Assembly: GCA_018780265.1 (NCBI GenBank) | Contig: JADMJV010000029.1 | Location: 114,232 to 178,231 of the forward strand | DNA from: a bacterium | GTDB lineage: Bacteria; Vulcanimicrobiota; Xenobia; Xenobiales; JADMJV01 | DNA: 64,000 nt | Direction: 5' to 3' | Shown here: piece after piece, positions 58,408 through 64,000 of the stretch | How the letters are laid out: each line of letters begins with the position of its first letter | Position numbering within the stretch: the stretch's first letter is position 1 | Notes under the pieces: model-generated | The model's database searches: none | Told to the model about the DNA's origin: nothing | What the model saw: only the letters and a program-made list of their open reading frames with translations | Program-made: the position numbers and the translations under genes

Positions 58408-59918
58408 GAAGGGTGACATTTGCGTGGATGATGACGGTAGGGCTGCAAGGCCTCGGCCAGGCTTCCCCTATCAAGCCTGCCAGGCCGGCGCCAGTCAAGC
58501 CGGCCGTGTCCAAGCCTCAGTCGGTGCCCGCCGAACTCCCGGCCCCCCCTCCCGCGGTGACCCCTGTGCCCGACTATACTCTCGACGATTGCCTGCGCAA
58601 GGCAGCCACGGCCAATCCTGATCTGGTCCAGGCCCAGGCCAGCCTGGATCAGGCTCGGGCCAGTGCCGAACAGGTCTATGTTTCCCTCAATCCCACCGTC
58701 ACCACAACTTTTAGCTATTACCGAACGCTTCAGCCAGTGGCGCCTTCGCCCAGCGGGTTTACTCAGTTTCTCAACAGTCTCATCCCCGGTCTGATCCCCA
58801 GTACTACACCCGACCCGGACACTTATACCGGCGGCGTGGTCTTGCAGCAAACCATCTCCACTTTTGGTAGGTTGCGCTGGACGGCCCTGGCCCAGAAGTT
58901 AAACGAGAAGAGCGTGGGCCAGACCTATCGCAGCGAACTATTGACCGTGCTGCAGACCGCCGAGAAGGCCTATATCACCGTGAAAATCAGCGAATTTCAG
59001 TTGGAGATTGTCAGGCGGCGCCGCGAACTCTACCAACAGTTCCTGGACATCGCCCGATATCGCTTTAAAGCCGGTATGATTGCCGAGTTCGATGTGATTC
59101 AAAGCGAAACGCAGGTCCAGAGCGCTGACCTGGAGGTCAAGCAGACCCTTCTTCAGAGAGACACTGCCCGGGTGGCCCTGTTCATTCTCATGGGCGTGCC
59201 CCCGGTGGACTCCCTGGTGCTGGCTCCCTTGCCCGACTTGGAATCCCCGCCACCCAGCATCGACGAACCGCTGGCCTTTGCCCTGGAGCATCGACCCGAG
59301 GTTGCCTCGTTGCGCTGGTCGCTGGCTTCGGCTCAGGCCAATGTGGAAGCGGCCTGGCATAACAATGCGCCTAACCTTTCGCTGGTTTCGCAGTATCAGA
59401 TGACTCAGGTGCCGGGGACTGTGCCACAGCCCAGTTGGATCGCCGGACTTCAACTCAGCACAGCCATTTACGACGGAGGCCAGGCCAAAGTTATGGCTCA
59501 GTTGGCCGAAGCCACCGTCAAACAGGTCCGGGGCAGCCTGGGCTCGCAAACCCGGCAGGTAGACAGTGATGTGCGCAGTCAGTTTCTGACGCTGACCAAT
59601 CTTTGGTCGCAGTTGGATGAAGCCAATGCCAACTGCAAACTCAACGACGAGGCCGTCAACATTGCCCTCAACCGCTACAAAGCCGGTATTTCCAACGCCA
59701 CGGAATGGTTGACGGCTCAGTCCAACTGGACGACCGCTCAACAAAATCGACTCAATTTGCAGTCCAATTATCGTCAGGCGGTAGCCGACTGGCGGCGAGC
59801 CGTGGCCGCCCCCCCTCGGGTCGAACTTCCACCCTCGGCCCTGGTCGACTGGAGCGAGCCTCCCAGAGTCCTTGAACCCGGTGAATATCCCGACGAAAGC
59901 TGGCTGGAGAAGCGATGA
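58401..59918 (+). CDS. TolC-family outer-membrane efflux protein
   Basis: 505 residues. Signal peptide about 1-22. Pro/Ala-rich linker 25-55, then two TolC repeats: DDCLRKAATANPDLVQAQASL opens the first helical barrel unit, and EHRPEVASLRWSLASAQANVEA the second, with long coiled coils and beta-hairpins between. Forms the trimeric outer-membrane channel for type I secretion or multidrug efflux. Its last codons overlap the HlyD gene by 4 bp, so the pair is made together. Confidence 0.92.
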   Translation: MLRRVTFAWMMTVGLQGLGQASPIKPARPAPVKPAVSKPQSVPAELPAPPPAVTPVPDYTLDDCLRKAATANPDLVQAQASLDQARASAEQVYVSLNPTVTTTFSYYRTLQPVAPSPSGFTQFLNSLIPGLIPSTTPDPDTYTGGVVLQQTISTFGRLRWTALAQKLNEKSVGQTYRSELLTVLQTAEKAYITVKISEFQLEIVRRRRELYQQFLDIARYRFKAGMIAEFDVIQSETQVQSADLEVKQTLLQRDTARVALFILMGVPPVDSLVLAPLPDLESPPPSIDEPLAFALEHRPEVASLRWSLASAQANVEAAWHNNAPNLSLVSQYQMTQVPGTVPQPSWIAGLQLSTAIYDGGQAKVMAQLAEATVKQVRGSLGSQTRQVDSDVRSQFLTLTNLWSQLDEANANCKLNDEAVNIALNRYKAGISNATEWLTAQSNWTTAQQNRLNLQSNYRQAVADWRRAVAAPPRVELPPSALVDWSEPPRVLEPGEYPDESWLEKR

Positions 59919-61186
59919 AGTGGCTGTGGTATCTGGGGGTTGGACTTTTTCTGTCGGGCTGCGAACAGGGTGCTTCGCATCCCTCCGTCGAGGTGCGGAC
60001 CGCCTCGGTCGAACGGGGCAGCATGGGCTCTTTGCTGATCTCTTCTGGCGAAGTGCGGGCCCGGCGTCGGGCTGTGTTGGCCGCACCCGAAGGAGGCCTG
60101 GTCACTCGTTTAGAGGTTTTTGAGGGAGACCGTGTCATTCAGGGGCAACCGCTGATCTATCTGGCCGTGCAGCGTCGCGAAACTCAGGTGGACGTGCAAC
60201 AGGCGCGCGTAGAGCAAGCGCAGGCCAGGCTGGCCCAAAGCCGCACTCAACTGAGTTCCTCCCAGAAGCAGCACAAGCACAAATTGGTTCAATCCAAGCA
60301 GAGCATGGTTCAGGCCCGCATCAGCGTCACCGAGGCTCATCTGCAGGTGGATGCCAGCTATCGAGACTGGCAACGCAAGGCACAACTGCTCAAAGAGAAA
60401 TCGATTTCTCTTTCCGAGGTGGAGCAGGCAGAAATGCAGTGGAAAATCAAAAAGGATGAGCTGCAAAAGGCGATGAGTCAAGAGCAGAGCGCCAAATCGG
60501 AGGCCCGCGGAGTTCACGATAGCTTCGAAGACCTGCGCGTTCAGGCTCATCAGATCGCCGAGGCCGAGGGTTCTTTACGGGAGGCCGAGGCCAACCTGGC
60601 CGATGCCCAGCGCGAGGAGACCGAAACCATCCTGCGGGCTCCCATTACCGGCATGGTCAGCAGTCTCAAAGTGGTGGCCGGCCAATCGGTGGGAGGCGAT
60701 TCCTTAGGCACGGTCATCGACACCGATGATATGGAAGTCATCGCCACCTTGGACCCCGCTCAGGTCAGCGGCATCAACGAGCACACTCCATCGACTCTGC
60801 ACAGTCCGCTGTTGGCGGGCAAAGGGGTAGAGCTGCGGTTTATGGACATCATTCCGGCCGTTGAAGGAAAAGGCAACACGGTTCGAGCCCGCTTTCGCTA
60901 CCAGGGGCGCCCTGACCGACGCCTGGTGGATGGGCTCCAGGTACAGGTTCATCTGCAATTGCCCGAGAAGAAAGGCTGGTTGGTGCCTCGCGACGCAATC
61001 GGTGAAGACCAGATCCGCCGCACCCGCATTCGGGTGGTGCGCAATAGCGAAGAGATCCCCGTACAGGTGGTGGTATTAAGCCAAAATCAGACCCACGCTC
61101 TATGCCAGGGCCAGCTCTTCGATACCGACAAGGTTGTGATCGCCGGCAGCGACCTGGCCCCCGGCACCCATGTCGAGGTCAAGTAG
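59915..61186 (+). CDS. HlyD-type membrane fusion protein (lipoprotein)
   Basis: 423 residues. Lipoprotein signal with lipobox LSGC at residues 14-17 (KWLWYLGVGLFLSGC). A lipoyl half (VLAAPEGGLVTRLEVFEGD), a long coiled-coil hairpin (about 85-230), the second lipoyl half (LRAPITGMVSSLKVVAGQSVG) and beta-barrel domains follow. This is the periplasmic adaptor between an inner-membrane ABC pump and TolC. Partner pump: probably the NHLP-type exporter beyond the toxin-antitoxin remnant, or one outside the window. Confidence 0.92.
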   Translation: MKWLWYLGVGLFLSGCEQGASHPSVEVRTASVERGSMGSLLISSGEVRARRRAVLAAPEGGLVTRLEVFEGDRVIQGQPLIYLAVQRRETQVDVQQARVEQAQARLAQSRTQLSSSQKQHKHKLVQSKQSMVQARISVTEAHLQVDASYRDWQRKAQLLKEKSISLSEVEQAEMQWKIKKDELQKAMSQEQSAKSEARGVHDSFEDLRVQAHQIAEAEGSLREAEANLADAQREETETILRAPITGMVSSLKVVAGQSVGGDSLGTVIDTDDMEVIATLDPAQVSGINEHTPSTLHSPLLAGKGVELRFMDIIPAVEGKGNTVRARFRYQGRPDRRLVDGLQVQVHLQLPEKKGWLVPRDAIGEDQIRRTRIRVVRNSEEIPVQVVVLSQNQTHALCQGQLFDTDKVVIAGSDLAPGTHVEVK

Positions 61187-61415
61187 ATCCATCAGGCCTG
61201 ACCACGGTCAAGAATGGAAAGCAATCAAAGTCACTACCGTTGTATGTTGCCAGTTCCCGGACTCCGGCTGACTCCAAAGTTGCTGCAAGTGCGGTATCCA
61301 GGATTCGTTTGCGTCCAAGCCGATACTCCTGAATCAGGGCCAGAGTCCTGTTGAGCACAGTTGACGTGGGTGAAATTTGGGTGACCTCGGGACTGTCCCA
61401 CAGGTTTTGTATCAT
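61179..61415 (-). pseudogene. Truncated VapC-type PIN toxin
   Basis: 78 residues, about half the usual length. It keeps the C-terminal PIN half: ILDTALAATLESAGVRELAT with the Asp-x-x-x-A-A pattern and YNGSDFDCFPFLTVVRP as the last strands. The N-terminal half with the essential ILxDTN Asp is missing; the frame begins in the middle of the domain (SPEVTQISPTS). Start and stop overlaps with the antitoxin (ATGA) are kept, so a deletion inside the gene, not a lost start, explains the length. Without the first Asp it should be inactive. Confidence 0.7.
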
Positions 61416-61639
61416 TCACGCATCTCATCCCAAATCTGGGATCGTGAGAAGGATCGTTGAGAAAATTGTCCGCTGTCGTGGGCTGCAAGATCGAAAATAG
61501 AAGCCCCTCTGCCCCTCGACTCCAGGTAGCGATCCATCGCTTCCCGGATGAGTTCAGCGACAGGTCTTCCGGTTTCTCTAGAGAGCGAACGAAATCTGCC
61601 TAAAGATTGCTCCGGGACATGGATCGATATGGCTTTCAT
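61412..61639 (-). CDS. Ribbon-helix-helix antitoxin (VapB/CopG-like)
   Basis: 75 residues. MKAISIHVPEQSLGRFRSLS, then RPVAELIREAMDRYLE has the strand-helix-helix DNA-binding pattern of CopG/ribbon-helix-helix antitoxins; the acidic tail (SRSQIWDEMRE) is the toxin-binding part. It is intact and has a strong promoter with a palindromic operator, although its toxin partner is truncated. ATGA overlap with the toxin. Confidence 0.8.
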   Translation of the reverse strand: MKAISIHVPEQSLGRFRSLSRETGRPVAELIREAMDRYLESRGRGASIFDLAAHDSGQFSQRSFSRSQIWDEMRE

Positions 61640-61645
61640 CTATCT

Positions 61646-61674
61646 AGCCTATATGCGTTGCATATGGTTGTAAA
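61646..61674 (-). promoter_or_regulatory. Antitoxin promoter and operator (leaderless)
   Basis: On the minus strand TTTACA (61674-61669), 17 bp, TAGGCT (61651-61646), 6 nt, ATG at 61639: the same geometry as the vapB promoter at 3350. A perfect inverted repeat ATATGC-GTT-GCATAT (61651-61665) lies between -35 and -10, the expected site for antitoxin autorepression. Confidence 0.6.
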
Positions 61675-61684
61675 GGCCTTGATC

Positions 61685-64000
61685 TCAGGCCAGTTGGCGG
61701 CGGGCGAACTCGGCGAAGAAGCCGGGCTGACTGGATAGTTCTTGATAGGTCCCCACCTGGATAATCTTATGATCGTGGAGCACGTAGATACGGTCGGCTT
61801 TGCGAATGGTGCTGAGGCGATGGGCTACCACGATTCGGGTGGCCTGTAAATTGGCCAGGCTGTTGGCCACGTCTTCCTGGGTCTTGGCATCCAGCGCGCT
61901 GGTAGCCTCATCAAAGATCAACACACGCGGCTTGGCCACCACGGCTCGGGCGATCATCAGGCGCTGGCGTTGCCCGCCCGACAAGCCGCCTCCGCCATCG
62001 GTCACGACGGTGTGTAGTTGCATGGGCAACTGTCTTACGTCTTCCTCCAGGCCGGCCAGGCGCAGTGCCGACCAGGCCTCGTCTTCCCCCAATATGGCCG
62101 AGCCCACGATGTTGCTGTAGAGATCGCCCGGCATCAGTCGCGCATCCTGCATGACCACGCCCAATTGGCGACGCAAAGAGACCCGATCGATGCGCATCAA
62201 GTTTTGACCGTCGTAAAGAACGGTACCGCGTTGGGCTTGCTCAAATCCAAGCAGAAGCCTGAGCAGGCTGGATTTACCCGCTCCTGAAGGACCTACAATG
62301 GCGATGAACTCCCCGGGGTTGGCCTGGATCGAGATGTCCTGCAGCACCCAGTTGCCTTCCTCTTCGAAGCGAAACCAGGCGCCTTTCACTTCCACCTGCC
62401 CTCGCAGCGGGGCAGCCACGGGCATATTGGGTTCTACTTCGGGAACGGTCTCCAGGATAGGCCGGGCCCTTTCCAGGATGGGGCCGACACTGAGCAGGCT
62501 GGTCAAGGACCCGGTCAGCGAGGAAAGTCCGGACGTAAATTGTCCAAGTGCGCTAAAAAACGACATTAAGGAGGCGGCCGAGAGGGCCTTGGTGTAGCCA
62601 AAGTGGGCCGTAAAGCCGATCACAACCGCCTGGGCGAAGAGGCCTAAAAAGCCTTGAATTCCACTCAATACCAGGTTGGTCATGCGCAGACTGTAGACCG
62701 ACTGGCGGTATTTGGCGAAGAGTTCGCTCCACTGGTGAAAGGCTCTTACCTCGGCTCCAGCCACGCGCAACTTGGAAATACCGCCGATAAATTGGGCCAC
62801 CATGCCGGCCAGGTGGCCGGCCAGATTCATTTGCGTTCTTTGGTAGCTCAGCTGGATGAGACTGCCCCCCAGCAGGCAGAGACACTGAACCACCACCACC
62901 ACGATGGCCACCATCGCCAGTTTCCAACTGTAGTAGAAGAGCATGGCCAGGCTGAATACCGAGAAGAGGGCGCTCAACAAGCTGGTCAAGGCGGCCCCCG
63001 ACAGAGCCTGCCGGAGGGAGTTGAAGCCCATGGCGCGGTTGGCCAGGTCGCCCAGCGAGTACTTACGATAGAAGGGGGCGGGCAGTTCTAGCAAGCGGTC
63101 AAAGAGCGAGGCCTGCAAACGAGCATCCAGTATCCCCTCCAGGCGCAGCTGGGTCAAGGACTTGACCACTCCAAAGAGATTGCCGGCGGTGCTGGCCACC
63201 AGCAGGGCCAGAATCAACTGGCCCAATTCGCTTTCCAGGCCCGTGGGCAATACGGTGCCGATTAAAAGTCCGGTGGCGACCGGCGTGATCAGCGCCAATA
63301 GCGCGCTGAGCAAAGCCAATCCCAGCAAAACAATGATTTGCTGACGCCCAAGATTCAAGCACAGCCAGCCCAGGCTGGTCAGTCCCAGGTGTTCGCGGGG
63401 AAAGGGCGGGTAGAATACGAACGCCTGGGGGGCCAGCTCTCGGGCCAGCGCGGCAGTCAATTTTCTCGGCGCACCGGGCTTGGAGTCCTGAAACCAGTAG
63501 TGGTATCCTCGTCGACTGACCACGCCAAAGCGGTTTTCCCAATACACTAGCATGGGGCCGCCGTCAGCCTTCCACCAGCCATCCCGAAGCAGCACATTGC
63601 GCCAGCGACAGCGCGCGCTGCGCGCCAACGCCTGGGGGAGCGGTAAGCCCGCCTCAATCTGAGGCGGAAAGGGGCAGCCAAAAGCTTGCTCCAGGTTTCG
63701 ACACAGCGATTGCAGGCTCAGCCCGCCATCAGCTTCTTCCGGGTCAGCCACCTCGGCCCCGGGCAAGATGCGGGCCAGGCACGCCAACCCACCGCTGAGG
63801 GCGTCCTCATTGGCTTTTTGGCGATGGGCAACGGCCTCCGACAGAGCCTTACGGCGCACCTCCGACTCGTGGCAGGCGGCCAGGTAGGCCTGACTTTGCA
63901 GCAATTGAATACCGCCCAGCCAGTTGCCCAGCTTTGCCACCTCGGCTGTGCTCAACGTATCCAGGTGGGTGCGCTGCGGCGAATAGACCCACACCGAACG
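61685..64000 (-). CDS. NHLP-type bacteriocin-export ABC transporter (5' end outside window)
   Basis: At least 771 codons; the frame is open to the window edge, so the N-terminus is missing. Residues 1-200 are soluble (a partial N-terminal domain, possibly cyclic-nucleotide-binding in the family). Six membrane helices follow (about 215-480), then the ATPase: Walker A VGPSGAGKSS, Q-loop VMQDARLMPGD, signature LSGGQRQRLMIARA, Walker B VLIFDEATSALD, H-loop AHRLST. Architecture and motif spacing fit NHLM/NHLP system exporters that secrete nitrile-hydratase-leader peptides. TolC and HlyD genes nearby would complete a type I export path. Confidence 0.88.
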   Translation of the reverse strand, partial: RSVWVYSPQRTHLDTLSTAEVAKLGNWLGGIQLLQSQAYLAACHESEVRRKALSEAVAHRQKANEDALSGGLACLARILPGAEVADPEEADGGLSLQSLCRNLEQAFGCPFPPQIEAGLPLPQALARSARCRWRNVLLRDGWWKADGGPMLVYWENRFGVVSRRGYHYWFQDSKPGAPRKLTAALARELAPQAFVFYPPFPREHLGLTSLGWLCLNLGRQQIIVLLGLALLSALLALITPVATGLLIGTVLPTGLESELGQLILALLVASTAGNLFGVVKSLTQLRLEGILDARLQASLFDRLLELPAPFYRKYSLGDLANRAMGFNSLRQALSGAALTSLLSALFSVFSLAMLFYYSWKLAMVAIVVVVVQCLCLLGGSLIQLSYQRTQMNLAGHLAGMVAQFIGGISKLRVAGAEVRAFHQWSELFAKYRQSVYSLRMTNLVLSGIQGFLGLFAQAVVIGFTAHFGYTKALSAASLMSFFSALGQFTSGLSSLTGSLTSLLSVGPILERARPILETVPEVEPNMPVAAPLRGQVEVKGAWFRFEEEGNWVLQDISIQANPGEFIAIVGPSGAGKSSLLRLLLGFEQAQRGTVLYDGQNLMRIDRVSLRRQLGVVMQDARLMPGDLYSNIVGSAILGEDEAWSALRLAGLEEDVRQLPMQLHTVVTDGGGGLSGGQRQRLMIARAVVAKPRVLIFDEATSALDAKTQEDVANSLANLQATRIVVAHRLSTIRKADRIYVLHDHKIIQVGTYQELSSQPGFFAEFARRQLA

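Overview
The window is about 64 kb of GC-rich (roughly 60% by eye) bacterial chromosome with dense, often overlapping genes on both strands. I see no rRNA, no convincing tRNA, no insertion sequence, no prophage and no CRISPR array. A TolC-type outer-membrane channel, several lipobox lipoproteins and a remnant that reads like a POTRA domain point to a diderm. The short pilin-like proteins with an 'ACKSN.KN.ATALEMYASDN' core are of a kind I associate with poorly studied lineages such as Eremiobacterota/Vulcanimicrobiota (Xenobia) or Armatimonadota. That assignment is a low-confidence inference.

Layout. 0-4 kb: pilin-like and small hypothetical genes, a PilZ protein, a candidate small RNA and a VapBC-type toxin-antitoxin pair. 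4-10 kb (minus): a five-gene operon encoding a coiled-coil protein, an unknown protein, an AAA+ ATPase, an HSP90-like GHKL ATPase and a thioesterase. This is the best candidate for an undescribed system. 10-15 kb: the housekeeping cluster rluB-dnaG-rpoD with overlapping genes. 15-21 kb: Uma2-type nuclease, second pilin-like protein, HIT-DUF924 fusion, methyltransferase, a divergent pair of citrate synthases (one carrying a DNA-binding domain), and a flavoprotein. 21-28 kb: S9 peptidase, KptA RNA phosphotransferase, a degenerate CdsA-like membrane protein, a WYL regulator and small secreted proteins. 28-40 kb: a 1397-residue protein of unknown function, a PEP-utilising enzyme with a PQQ-type propeller, two tandem FliF-ring-domain-like proteins, and an octaheme cytochrome with HEAT/TPR repeats. 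40-45 kb (minus): flavin monooxygenase, histone-deacetylase-like hydrolase, and a protein built of five degenerate metzincin-like domains. 45-49 kb: small proteins, a POTRA remnant, acyl-CoA dehydrogenase and DUF1152. 49-56 kb (minus): PhyH dioxygenase, then hybrid histidine kinase, response-regulator adenylate cyclase and a cyclic-nucleotide-binding DUF1003 membrane protein. 56-64 kb: surface glycan genes, TolC and HlyD export genes, a toxin-antitoxin remnant, and a partial NHLP-type ABC exporter.

How genes work together. The kinase, cyclase and cNMP-binding membrane protein overlap by 4 bp each and form a full sensing-to-second-messenger-to-effector circuit. The deacetylase, DUF707, TolC and HlyD genes also overlap in series and look like an envelope/export unit next to the ABC exporter. 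The AAA+, HSP90-like and coiled-coil genes look like one ATP-driven complex. A recurrent feature is a -10 box 6-9 nt before an ATG that has no Shine-Dalgarno sequence, so several genes are probably transcribed as leaderless mRNAs.
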